A DNA stretch of 64,000 nucleotides. Origin: Tanypteryx hageni (taxonomy: Eukaryota; Arthropoda; Insecta; Odonata; Petaluridae). Of this stretch, positions 52,182 to 64,000 are shown piece after piece. The stretch covers positions 27,568,124 to 27,632,123 of the forward strand of contig CM054112.1 in assembly GCA_028673005.1 (NCBI GenBank), written 5' to 3'. The notes beneath the pieces are model-generated. The model searched no databases. It saw only the letters and a program-made list of their open reading frames with translations, and was not told where the DNA came from. Position 1 is the first letter of the stretch. Each line of letters begins with the position of its first letter. The position numbers and the translations under genes were made by a program.

Positions 52182-52264
<83 letters not shown>
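52182..52264. repeat. (TA)n microsatellite (U6, 83 bp)
   Basis: TA run with one TATGTATA interruption near 52203. Confidence 0.98.
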
Positions 52265-52267
<3 letters not shown>

Positions 52268-53058
52268 ATGCATGTTACATCCTCCTCTGTAAGAAACGTC
52301 GATATATAATGATGGACAAATGATTCAAACAAAGTTGTAGTAAATTATATTTCCTACAGCTTTTATTCCAGTGTATTTTTCCATTGATCAAATATTAAAG
52401 CAAATATTTCAAAATAACGGATAAGTGACAAGAGTAAACACCCACTTTCGAGTGACCGATTTTTACTAAGAACTAATCAGATCTTGCGACTTTCAATAAC
52501 ATGTTAAATATAAAATTTCGCGTTAACCTGATTATTGGTTTTTGAGTTGAAGTACCCACAAAATAACTGTCACATACTCGTGTCAAAGTCAATTTGTTTT
52601 TATTTTCTGATAAGCCATGCATATTTCATTTACATACCCTTTACATTTCAATTGTTTTACACATGGCCAGATCGGAAAATACCCTGTTTAGGCAAAAGGC
52701 CACTTCAGGGTAAATTCATTTGCAGATAGTTCAATTGTATTGGTTTAACCAGTAGTATTTCGATGTTATTGTTTTCTCTGGGGGTGGCTTTTGCCTGGCA
52801 TTCGCCCGAGACGGAAGGGAAACCCGGCAAAACCTTCAGTAGACAGACGGAATGACTAGATGGTCACTATCACATTTCCACTTGCTCACAGCACCAGTTT
52901 TTCACAAAGTTCTTAGTAAATATAACAAATACATATAAATATATAACAAATAACATTTTGTAATGCGTAACAGTTAAATTGAATATAGTAAAAAATAACA
53001 GGTTTCTAATAGGTTTGAATTTATATAAATAATAGTGATAAATAAATATGCTTTTTTT

Positions 53059-55339
53059 GGACTAGCGCCGTCCATTTCATTTTATTCTTTGGCTGCAGCA
53101 GGAGCAATCCGTCCTGAGGGTACAGGTGGGGGGAGATATGGACTTTGGTGCGGGCGTAGAGGGGAGGGGCGTCTGGGCAATAGAGCGATAGCGTCGCCTA
53201 TATTATCCTGCCGGGGTGGGGCGCTTGTGTTTGGGGTGGGTTGGGAGGATAATGGGTAGGGGAGCGAGGATTTGTTGGAAGAGGTGGAGGATGTGTGCCC
53301 TCATTCTTTCGGCCGCTCTGCAGCGGAGTCTCGCCATTCGGTGTAGGACCGGTTCTATTTCGGCCCGCGCGCGTACCACGGCTCTGGGTGTGCGGATCGG
53401 AGCCCTCATGATGTTGCGGAGGATGACTCTCTCGATGGCTGCCAGCTTCGAGATGTCTCCTTTTGCGAGCGGCGTGGTGGCAGGGGTGCCATACTCGATG
53501 ATGTGTCTGATGAATGATTTGTACAAGTGTATGGCCGTCTCCTCGGAGACGCCTTTTCCTCCCGCTCGTACGTCTCGGATACGGTTGCTGCGCCTGCTTA
53601 AGGTGGATATCAAGTTTCTCAGATGGGTGGCTAACGTCAGGTGGAGATCGAGGGTAACACCGAGGCATTTCCCCTCTTTCTGCAGGCCGACACTTTTCCC
53701 CCAAAGGGTGACGTAAATCGGTTGCTGCGGACCTCCTTGTTCCCCCCCTTCGTGAGTGAAGGTCATCAGGATCGATTTTTCTGGGTTTGGCCGAAGGCGC
53801 CACTTTCTCATTCACTCCTCGAGCCGCCGGAAGTCCTTTCGTAGATAATGTGCTGCGGTGTCAGATTTGCGTGCCGTGGCCTACAGCGCCGTGTCGTCTG
53901 CGTACTGAGCGAGGGTCACCTGTGGAAGAGCGGGAGAAGGCATGTCAGCGCAATACAGAATAAAAAGGAGCGTCGATAATACCGTTCCTTGTGGCACGCC
54001 GGATTGAATGCGGAAGGGATTGGACAGGGTGCCACCTACTACGACTCTTGCATGTCGGTCGGAGATAAAGGAGTATTGGAAGCGGGATAAATTGGGTGGG
54101 ATGTCGGGAATTAGGGAGATTTTTAGGGATAGCCCGTCGTTCCAGAGTTTGTCGAATGCCCTTTCGATCTCCATGAAGATCGCGGCTGTGCACCCTCTTT
54201 TGTTGATTTCTTCTGCCGCCGAACTGGTGAGCAGCGTCAGTGGGTCTGTGGTTGTCCTGTGCGCTCGGAATCCGTATTGATGGTCTGGGAGGATGCCGCC
54301 TGCGTCTAGGATCGTCGTGAGTTTTTTCACGACCACTTTTTCCAGCATCTTTCCCAGGACGCTCGTAAGGCTGAAGGGCGGTAATTTTTCGCGTCTTTCC
54401 CCCGTTTCAGGCGCATGATGGTGTGCGCGTTTCTCCATTGTTTTGGGTAGCAACCCATAGAGAAGCAGGAATTATAAATCATTTGGAGGAATTTTTTAAG
54501 CGTGGGGAAATACCTGACATGCGTTTGTTGCACGTCATCGTCCAGGAGTTCGAGGAGCAGAATTCTTCGTGCTGGCTATGGCTTCTTTCAGGTCCTCGTC
54601 GATGATTCCTTCCTCGGTTTCCTCGCTGATATCTGTGGGGATTAAGTTTGGTATAATGTTCTCCATTACCTCTATGGATTCTCTGTGAAATTTCTCGACG
54701 AAACTTGGTTCGTCGGTCGGTGTGTATTTCTTCCAGCACGCGTAAGAATTCCTCCGCTTTTTTTCCTCCGTGCAGAGGGTTTTCCCGTCGTGAACTAGGT
54801 GGGATTCTTCCTGTCGTATAACTACCGAGAAACTTTTGAGTCGGTCCTAGAGCCTTTTCCTGTCTCTGAAATCTAGACACGCGTAAGTTTTCTGCCATAA
54901 ATCGTATTTATAATCAAGTACCTATCTTTCGATGATGGCCTAGTTCCTGTTCCAAACTATTTTTAATGCTGGGTCCTACCTCTTTTCGATTTCTCGGTAA
55001 ATCCTCCAGTTTTCCTTGATGAGGGCGACGACGTACATAAGCAGCGGCGATTTTTACGTCGATTTTCTTCCTTGGGCAGCATTCGTCCGCAGCCTGTTAA
55101 AAAATGTTGTTTATTATATCGATTGCATTGTCTACCTCAGAGGTTGTCTTAGGTCTCTCTGCAGGGTGTAATTCTTCGGCGATGATTTCTTCAAACACTC
55201 CCAGTTCGCTTTTGCCCAATCCGTATTGTTTATCGTCCGTCTCGGTCTTTTGGCGGATCCTCCGGTGGTGATGGGGAAGATGAGTGGCAGGTGGTCCGAC
55301 GTGATGGTATCCTCGGCTTTGACGCCCCCGACAAGTTGA
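53059..55339 (-). pseudogene. Jockey-clade pol remnant (U6)
   Basis: RT block 54453-53881, post-RT block 53811-53203. C at 53457 as in U5 and U7. The divergent patch of this unit begins inside it, at 55151. Confidence 0.9.
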
Positions 55340-55887
55340 GCGTGCCAGCTCGCGTGCCAGCTCGGGTGCCAGCTCGAGTGCCAGCTCGCGTGCCAACTCG
55401 CGTGCCAGAGTGCGTGCCAGCTTGCGTGCCAGTGTGCGTGTAGGCGTGCGTGTCATCGTGCGTGACATCGTGCGTGGCAGCGTGCGTGGCAGCGTGCGTG
55501 GCATCGTGCGTGGCAGCGTTCGTGGCAGCGTGCGTGGCAGCGTGCGTGGCATCGTGCGTGGCAGCGTGCGTGGCAGCGTGCGTGCCAGGGTGCGTGTCAG
55601 CGTGATTGGCAGCGTGCGTGGCAGCGTGCGTGGCAGCGTGAGTGCCAGCGTGCGTGGCAGCGTGCGAGGCAGAGTGCGAGGCTGCGTGCGTGCATGCGTG
55701 CGTGCCAGGGTGCGTGGCAGCGTGCCTGCCAGCGTGCGTGCAAGCGTGCGTGCCAGCGTGCGTGCCAGCGTGCGTTCCAGCGTGCGTTCCAGCGTGCTTG
55801 CCAACGTGCGTTTTAGCGTGCGTACCAGCGTGCGTGCCAGCGTGCGTGCCAGCGTGCGTGGCAGCTTGCGTGCCAGCGTGCATGCGT
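55340..55887. repeat. 12-bp minisatellite, rearranged (U6)
   Basis: Same 548-base length as U2-U5 but a different internal order: the gtggcagc-type run before the first gcatcg unit is one repeat shorter, and the run after the second is one longer. Private point changes at 55453, 55520 and 55673. Confidence 0.97.
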
Positions 55888-56025
55888 AGATAGGAGCGTG
55901 AAATCATTGATCTCTTGACCTAGGCCAAAATGGAGAGAAAGTTGGCGAGGGTAGTAACAACATCGTAAAGAAGAATCGAGGGGATGAGAGGAAATGGTTG
56001 TGTTCGCAAACGCATAATGTTTACG

Positions 56026-56224
56026 AAAATAATTTTTTATACTTTTTCGAATTATTTAGGCACAAATATTATGAGCATATCGCTTCTTTTCAAATTTCGA
56101 ATTATCAAGGTTTTCGAATTATCCAGGTATGAAATTTGCTTATTAAGTCTTCAAATTAAATGAAATTTCGAATTATACAGAAATTTGGAACTAAAGAGTT
56201 TCTAGTTATCTAGGTTTTACTGTA
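56026..56224 (-). mobile_element. Probable pogo/Tigger-type transposon end (U6)
   Basis: Copy of 4615-4813. The terminus itself is unchanged although it lies inside the divergent patch. Confidence 0.5.
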
Positions 56225-56286
56225 CATGTAAATTGTATGCATACGCTGATGCAACATCACATAAAATCCAATTTTTTATCCCCGTA

Positions 56287-56999
56287 TTATACTGATTGAA
56301 GGGTCATCTTCCTAGAAGCTTCTAACTGTTCATCTATAGATACATTTTCATCTTGGGTGTATAACTTCTGCAAATTTTCCACCCAAAAATCCCAAACAAC
56401 GCGTATGGGTGCCAATCTGTCACCTTTCCGGTGCTTTTTTCCGCCATCTCTATTGTCAAATATTAAAACTCCTGTAATTTTATAATATCTTTCAAGAGAC
56501 ATGACGGCACTAAAAATCGGCCTACCATGTACTTCGTCCCCCAAACTTTTCAGTGATTCGGTATGAGATCTGTAAATGCCTGCCAATACCAAAAGTCCAA
56601 TATAAGGCTCTATGTGAGCATAGTCCACATCTTTCCAAGCTTTTGCATTGACACGCATTCTTCTATATTGGCCATTGTTATAATTTTGTTAGTGATAATT
56701 ATCATGCCAAAAGATCATTTTTGGGTGGTTATGCGACTTGTGGGATATCCCTTTCGTCCTAGAGAAAATTCTATTACGTTATTATACGACTTGATCTACA
56801 AATCCCTGGAATCTTTTTTATCTTTTGAGATCATCAAGACGAATCGTCTAAAATAAGGCCGTCCTTACTTTCAGAATATTCCGTTGAATATCCTTCTTAT
56901 TCCGCGTTATCTTCTAATTCTGAGACATTTATACATAAATCCTCATCATGAAAATATTCATTATCAGAATCACAAAATAGATCAATTTTTAGGGTCTAA
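56287..56999 (-). pseudogene. piggyBac-like transposase remnant (U6)
   Basis: Open block 56658-56287 with Val at residue 52 (A at 56504, shared with U3). Private changes follow upstream of the domain at 56703, 56716, 56783, 56796, 56826 and 56846. Confidence 0.85.
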
Positions 57000-57708
57000 A
57001 AGATTAAAGTTTTTAGGAAAACAATAAAAATATTTTCGCGTGTAATTAGGAATTAGAAATTACAAAGCAATAAAAATAAAATAATACCTAAATTTAGCTA
57101 TAATTTCACAGTTTTCCTTCAAATAAGTTTACAATCTCACAGTGACAATTCAAAACTGATAGATTGTTATTGGAACGCTTATATTTGTATTATGAGTCAT
57201 AATATGGCTAACGACAAACGTGTCACCAACAGAAGGAGCGTAATTCATTTATTTCCAAGAATTCCATATATTTTGTTTAACTTCCTGTTCATCGATTTAG
57301 TGCTATAAACGACAAAATTCTGATATGGACATCACATGATTTTCTCCATACTTGTAATATTTCTAAAACTTCCAAATAGGTTAAATGATAATAAATATTT
57401 AAGGAACTGCAAGAAAAATTCCAAGACTTAACAAAGAACCGAAATAAACTCAAATGGTAGCCTTCTGATACTTGATTTTAGCCACGAATATCCAACCATT
57501 AAGAAAAGAACAAGAAATCCAAACCAGGACTAATGCAGGCAAGTTTCCCAAAGTTCACGTACCGAATTGATTGCTCAAATATTCACAGGAAATATTTCAG
57601 TATGTGCTAGTCATTCCAAGAAATTCTCATACCATAAATACGACTTGTAGCTCATAGTTTATCAATGATAGATGAAAATTGTAAAACAAATTAATAGAGC
57701 ATTATCAG

Positions 57709-59411
57709 TATCAAGAATGAGGTCAGGCTCAACCGTGTGGAATTCTGAATTGTGCCACGCTCATCAATGGCTTGAATGGTTAACTTTTGATGACAGTGTC
57801 AGACAAAGCGTAAGTGAGATTGGTTTTGCCAAGCTCTCTACTCTTAGGAAAAAACTGGCTGCTCTTTCCTCAAAATCAGTGCAGCGTAGTGATTCCTTCT
57901 AAACTCAGTGACCACAAGTTCCACCCACCAATTTATCTAATTGTGTTTCTATTTTGAACGAGTTTGACTTAGGCCTGAAATTCGCCCCTAGCCTCCATTT
58001 ATCTACAGGTGTGTCGAAGAATCTAGTCGTCGATTGTGATTTGGCCCTACAAAAAGAATCTCATTCGTTTAAGCACGTTCTTGCTTGTAAAATTTCTTTC
58101 TTCCTCAATGTTCCTCGACCCAGACCACTATCCCGCCCACACTCTCCCGCCTTACTTTCTAGTGTTAATACAATTTGATTGTCCAAAAGGCTGATAAAGT
58201 TAATGGCATGGTGGTGATGGACAGAGAGGTTTATTTGGAGAAATTTTCGAAACAAAAATATTTCGGTTTTGAAAAAAAACTCTCTCTCGAATGATCAATC
58301 TGCGATCCAAAAAACTATTTCTTCGACTTCTTTTTTTTTTTTCATTCCTAAAAACAAACACAACTTATAAGTGGTGAACCCCTTTTCACTTAGACTTCAT
58401 GGTTTCACGAAACTTCACAAAAAGGATTGCTCTATTAGGCCTGTTGTCTCCAGTACATCTGCGCCTGCCCATAAACTCGCCTTCAAACTCAATACACTTC
58501 TTCGTCATTATTCTCATTTTAGTCCAAAATTTGGTATTAAAATTTCCATAGAGTTGACGCCCACCTTCAAAGTAAAGATTTTCCACAACAATTCAAAATT
58601 TGTCTCTTTTGATATTTTTTACCTTTTTACTTCTGTTCCCGTTAAAGAACTCTTAGATTTGGTTGTAGATATGCTTTCCAAAGCAGATATCAATCAATTT
58701 TTGGTAACTGAGTTTCCTAACTTACTTGTAGCATATTCTGAACAAAACCTATTTCTTTTTTAGTGTAATTTTTTTAAACAAACGCATAATCTCGCGATGA
58801 GGTCCCCACATTCCCCTCTCCTTGCCAACATTTATATCAACAATTTATAAGTTAACCTTCTTAATTCTGGCGGAGGAGTTTTGACAAGAGGATTAGGGAC
58901 CATAAGCAATGCTTCCGTTTAAATAATTTGAATTCTCAATTTGCGAAACATCTTTTAAACCTCAATCATCATAGTTCCTTCAATCCTAAATTCCTCCGCT
59001 TTGAAAATTAATGTCGCAAATAGGATGATCTTGAACAGCTAGAGATAATTATTTGTGAAAACCTGTTTCTCTTAAATGTATATCTTTTCCGCAATCATTC
59101 TTCTCAATTTTGCTTACCAAATATTTTTTTAAATACTTTGTATCAACATTGTTGTCTTTGGCCCCTTTTACCAAGTTTTAGTAACATTATATAACTTTAT
59201 TTTCCTTTCCAACCCCTTCCTTTTCCTAACCGTTTATTTATTTACCTTCCATTCGTTTTCTATGTAACCCCTACTCTGCCCCTCTCACCCTTTTTTCCCT
59301 ATATATATGGAACTGTATTTATATTTTATCACCTAATGATACCGTGATCGTAGTGAAACCTTTCGTGCCAAATAAATTTGTGGAAGTGACAATGTTGTTT
59401 CTTTTTCTCGA
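57709..59411 (+). pseudogene. Penelope-like remnant (U6)
   Basis: As in U1, with T, T, A and C at the 6972, 7017, 7043 and 7264 equivalents, a combination found in no other unit. The T-run near 58331 is two bases longer than in U5. Private changes at 58810 and 59189-59190. Flanking 13-bp repeats at 57696-57708 and 59412-59424. Confidence 0.88.
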
Positions 59412-60849
59412 AGAGCATTATCAGGTTAAAAATGGTAAAAAAGAATGTCACTTTCTAGCATTACCTTTTGCATGTATTTTTTAAAATAAGCTAATTAGTT
59501 AAATGTTACTGTACACACGCTAATATATCTGGACCAACTGTCCATTGCTGATGGGTAGTCAAACGTAAAAATAACAAGTCAAGATATAAAAATGAATTAT
59601 TATAACCAGTTTTTATATATTTTATACTTTAATATCAATAAACCCTATAAATTAATTATGATAACCTTTCTGCTTTCATGGGTTGCAGAAGTGTCTACCA
59701 GCTCTTGAGAGACGTGGGGGTATCCCTATTTAACCGTTAATCTTTTTACAGTTGTGAGAATAGCAGACAGAAGTAGAGAACTGTAAGAATGTTTTGTAAA
59801 TAAGTAGTAAGAGGTTCGATAGTATCTTTTGTTTCATAAATATCAATACTGACTTATAAATTCCTATTACGTAAAATCAACGAAAATAGACTGCTAGTGC
59901 AGAGTAATTCAGTTTGAAATACTAGTAGCAGTGAAATTGTTGAATATTTCATATTTTAGTGACCTAACTGAAATGACAAAAATAATAAATTGTTCTTTTC
60001 CTAACATCAAATCAACCGTCCATATAAAACCACTGTATAAGCATAGTTAGCTGAAGAATTGCTAAACTACAACGCGACACTTTAAAAATTTTTATTTAAA
60101 TATGTTTAAATTAAAATCCTTTAAAACAGTATTACCTATCTTAAATAGTGAAAAAAAGGAATATGATATTTAATGTGAGGGCTTTTAGGATAATGTAGGA
60201 ACAACTGATCTTAAAGGTCTATAAAAATAAAAGATTTAATCTAAAGTAAAAAATGAGGCAGGTGAACAGTTCCAAAGAATAAAATGATCTAAAATAGTTT
60301 TCAAATGAAATTTCATTATAAACTATTCCGAGAAGATCGCTTTAATGATTATTATAGTAAAGCAATACGAATGTGATTATAATTTAACAATAATAAAATA
60401 AATGTATCGTATAAGGCAATATTATAAGAGGAGCAATAAGAATTTAATAATAATAATAAAACTAATAAAAAGTTTACATGTACCTCGATTTTCCGGATGT
60501 AATTCTTAATGAAAGTCATAGGGAAAAGGTTTTTACAATAACCTTAAAAAAATAAAAATAAAAAGTTTTTAAGATAAATAAAAACATACCAACAATAATA
60601 ATAACGATAAATAAAAACTTATAATAATTAACAGAAATATCCCTTCAAAAAACGTAGGAATGCTAGTATCAATTCAATCCACAACAAAATAAACTTCTCT
60701 TTCACCATCAACAATTACAATAGTTTGTTTAATCTCGTTGCTAAGATGGACGCGTTTATCTTCCAACGAGAATTCAAATAAACATTTATCGCAGCGCCAA
60801 CGCAAGGATCTGGTGGCCGAGGTGACTAAATCACTCGGCTTAGAAAATT

Positions 60850-61074
60850 CGCAAATGTTTAAACAAACATTTAATGTTTATGTACTTCTGAATGTGCAAC
60901 AAATCTGACGTTGGTAATAGTAGAAATCTAAAAATAACCGAATATGGGTTATGAAATTCTGATATATTCATTAATTTTTCATATAAAAAAATTCCTAAAA
61001 TGTTAACAAATAGATAAATGTATCAGTACTAGGGTGCAAGCTAGAGAGCTGAAATATTTTAATTAAGACCTCAG
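60850..61074 (-). repeat. Right arm of inverted repeat (U6)
   Basis: Equivalent of 9436-9660; faces the U7 left arm. Confidence 0.6.
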
Positions 61075-62244
61075 AAGACGCGCGGCTCGCCTCACTAAGA
61101 CGCGGTTTGTCAAGTCAAATTTCTCGTAAAATATAAATGATATGAACGTCAAATTAAAATATTTTAAATAAAAAATACCCACAAATTGATTCATGTAATT
61201 ATTTTACCTTATAAAACTGTTGCGTCAAGAGATTCGTATGTGCGCTTCTCATACTGTGCTGAAACGGCAAGGCTTCGCAACCGGTGTGCCGCGATAAAGT
61301 CCATGATGTGCCACGATATATTTTACGTTATGAGCAAGGGAAGAATATTACTGCGTTTTATTATCCTACAGCTACGACCGCGGAAATTTCCTTTTTTAAT
61401 AAACAGAGATACTTTACGGCCGAATTTGTACTCCAATCTTTTGCCTACTCATGTCATGTGACTATCTCGATCTATCCCATGGCACTCGAAATTTCTTTAA
61501 TGGCAGTCACAGTATTACTGTACTTACTCGCATAATTCACGCACCTTTCACTTCGAATTTCGTGACCAAAACTATCATATTACTAGCAAACACTACTACC
61601 CCTAATATAAAAACTATAAAATCCCGTCAATATGACGGGGAAAAATTTATCTTTCGCAGGATATGTCCTCATGGATCTTAAAAAATTCAGCAATTTCAAT
61701 TTCCACATATGACATCATGAAATGAATATCAATAGTAATTGAATATTTGTTTAGTTTTGTTACCGTCGTTCAAACAGCGTCGAAAATTCTTGAACATAAT
61801 CAGAACCAACTAGCGGAAGAAAGCTATAATAATGAGCATTACATCTGATTTAATCGGACGTAAAGTTCGTGGAAACTAGTACAAGTATACTAGTAGAAGC
61901 ATATCTTCGCGCCTTGAAAAAACATTCATTTTTCAGACAGATATTTCATCATTGCAATTATTTTCTTAATTAAAAAGATTCCACCTACGCAGCGAATTTT
62001 GTTTTTCCCTTATGTCAAAATAATAGCTTAAAACAATCCCCATACTTTGAAATTTTAAGAATTTTATACTTTCTCCATTATGGGGTACTAATGGTTCACA
62101 TTTCTGCCAATTTTTGAAGTTTGATCACTTTTAGAAGTGAAATAATATTTTTCTAATTGTTTAAATTTACATAATTTTTAACGGCCGCAGAAAGAACTTC
62201 ATGAATACACGGAAATATTTAATAGGTTACATAGACTAAAATCT

Positions 62245-62471
62245 AAGTAGTATCAAAATTTCAGCCCTCTAACTTCCCCGTAGTGTCTATATATTTACCT
62301 ATTTTTTAAATTTGAAGAACTTTTAACTGCCAAAGAAATTAAAATATCAAAATTTTTATACTTGCTATTTTGTTTTTTTATAAATCCTACCTCTAAAAAA
62401 AATTTCAGCTCCGTAGCACATTCGGAAGTACATAAACCTTGAAAATTTGTTTAAATAAATGCTTCCTATAT
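62245..62471 (+). repeat. Left arm of inverted repeat (U7)
   Basis: Equivalent of 612-838. Confidence 0.6.
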
Positions 62472-62473
62472 GT

Positions 62474-62546
<73 letters not shown>
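62474..62546. repeat. (TA)n microsatellite (U7, 73 bp)
   Basis: TA run with one TATGTATA interruption near 62497. Confidence 0.98.
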
Positions 62547-62549
<3 letters not shown>

Positions 62550-63340
62550 ATGCATGTTACATCCTCCTCTGTAAGAAACGTCGATATATAATGATGGACA
62601 AATGATTCAAACAAAGTTGTAGTAAATTATATTTCCTACAGCTTTTATTCCAGTGTATTTTTCCATTGATCAAATATTAAAGCAAATATTTCAAAATAAC
62701 GGATAAGTGACAAGAGTAAACACCCACTTTCGAGTGACCGATTTTTACTAAGAACTAATCAGATCTTGCGACTTTCAATAACATGTTAAATATAAAATTT
62801 CGCGTTAACCTGATTATTGGTTTTTGAGTTGAAGTACCCACAAAATAACTGTCACATACTCGTGTCAAAGTCAATTTGTTTTTATTTTCTGATAAGCCAT
62901 GCATATTTCATTTACATACCCTTTACATTTCAATTGTTTTACACATGGCCAGATCGGAAAATACCCTGTTTAGGCAAAAGGCCACTTCAGGGTAAATTCA
63001 TTTGCAGATAGTTCAATTGTATTGGTTTAACCAGTAGTATTTCGATGTTATTGTTTTCTCTGGGGGTGGCTTTTGCCTGGCATTCGCCCGAGACGGAAGG
63101 GAAACCCGGCAAAACCTTCAGTAGACAGACGGAATGACTAGATGGTCACTATCACATTTCCACTTGCTCACAGCACCAGTTTTTCACAAAGTTCTTAGTA
63201 AATATAACAAATACATATAAATATATAACAAATAACATTTTGTAATGCGTAACAGTTAAATTGAATATAGTAAAAAATAACAGGTTTCTAATAGGTTTGA
63301 ATTTATATAAATAATAGTGATAAATAAATATGCTTTTTTT

Positions 63341-64000
63341 GGACTAGCGCCGTCCATTTCATTTTATTCTTTGGCTGCAGCAGGAGCAATCCGTCCTGAG
63401 GGTACAGGTGGGGGGAGATATGGACTTTGGTGCGGGCGTAGAGGGGAGGGGCGTCTGGGCAATAGAGCGATAGCGTCGCCTATATTATCCTGCCGGGGTG
63501 GGGCGCTTGTGTTTGGGGTGGGTTGGGAGGATAATGGGTAGGGGAGCGAGGATTTGTTGGAAGAGGTGGAGGATGTGTGCCCTCATTCTTTCGGCCGCTC
63601 TGCAGCGGAGTCTCGCCATTCGGTGTAGGACCGGTTCTATTTCGGCCCGCGCGCGTACCACGGCTCTGGGTGTGCGGATCGGAGCCCTCATGATGTTGCG
63701 GAGGATGACTCTCTCGATGGCTGCCAGCTTCGAGATGTCTCCTTTTGCGAGCGGCGTGGTGGCAGGGGTGCCATACTCGATGATGTGTCTGATGAATGAT
63801 TTGTACAAGTGTATGGCCGTCTCCTCGGAGACGCCTTTTCCTCCCGCTCGTACGTCTCGGATACGGTTGCTGCGCCTGCTTAAGGTGGATATCAAGTTTC
63901 TCAGATGGGTGGCTAACGTCAGGTGGAGATCGAGGGTAACACCGAGGCATTTCCCCTCTTTCTGCAGGCCGACACTTTTCCCCCAAAGGGTGACGTAAAT
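63341..64000 (-). pseudogene. Jockey-clade pol remnant, 3' part only (U7)
   Basis: Only the post-RT part is inside the window; the rest lies beyond the right edge. C at 63739 as in U5 and U6. Confidence 0.88.

Larger units (their letters stand above)
51342..61633. repeat. Macrosatellite unit U6 (10,292 bp), most divergent
   Basis: Sixth unit and the longest. It carries about 18 substitutions, nearly all private, packed between 55151 and 57329, but few elsewhere (58810, 59189, 59190). Its minisatellite has one repeat removed and another added, so the length is unchanged. The T-run near 58331 is two bases longer than in U5. Confidence 0.98.
61634..64000. repeat. Macrosatellite unit U7 (partial, 2,367 bp)
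   Basis: Start of a seventh unit, cut by the window end inside the Jockey remnant. It shares the U5/U6 variant at 63739. The array therefore continues to the right. Confidence 0.97.

Noticed and set aside
56563..56856. A 97-codon plus-strand frame unique to U6
   Set aside because: It is the shadow of the piggyBac remnant, lengthened because the private base at 56783 removes a stop.
1..64000. Ribosomal DNA or histone-type functional tandem gene array
   Set aside because: No rRNA, tRNA, 5S or histone sequence is recognisable in the unit; all coding similarity is to broken transposons.

Overview
The whole 64 kb window is one head-to-tail tandem array of a single unit of about 10.28 kb. Taking the first base of the window as an arbitrary phase, six complete units (U1 1-10219, U2 10220-20507, U3 20508-30784, U4 30785-41067, U5 41068-51341, U6 51342-61633) and the first 2367 bases of a seventh (U7 61634-64000) are present, all in the same orientation. 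Neither edge of the array is in view. Away from a few unstable sites, the units differ by only a handful of substitutions per 10 kb.

The content is eukaryotic: broken retrotransposons and DNA transposons, a long (TA)n microsatellite, a minisatellite and AT-rich filler, with no operons or ribosome-binding sites. The mix (Jockey-clade non-LTR element, Penelope-like element, piggyBac-like remnant, probable pogo/Tigger-type terminus) together with high AT content fits an arthropod, probably an insect. I cannot name the species. No intact host gene, rRNA, tRNA or functional transposon gene was recognised.

Layout of a unit in U1 coordinates: 1-611 AT-rich; 612-838 left arm of a diverged inverted repeat; 841-865 TA microsatellite; 839-1659 AT-rich with a small GC-richer block; 1660-3940 GC-rich remnant of a Jockey-type retrotransposon on the minus strand; 3941-4476 a 12-bp minisatellite that replaces the 5' part of the Jockey endonuclease region; 4615-4813 a probable pogo/Tigger-type transposon end; 4876-5588 a piggyBac transposase remnant (minus); 5589-6284 AT-rich; 6298-7997 a 5'-truncated, internally deleted Penelope-like element (plus) flanked by a 13-bp direct repeat; 8011-9435 AT-rich; 9436-9660 right arm of the inverted repeat; 9661-10219 moderately AT-rich sequence ending in a short palindrome.

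The coding remnants do not work together. They carry the same stops, frameshifts and deletions in every unit in which they are complete, so the elements were dead before the unit was amplified. The interest is in the array itself: a TE-mosaic macrosatellite whose length variation I could account for completely from a few sites, with signs of exchange between units (a 2.2 kb divergent patch in U6, and all four combinations at two sites 26 bp apart).
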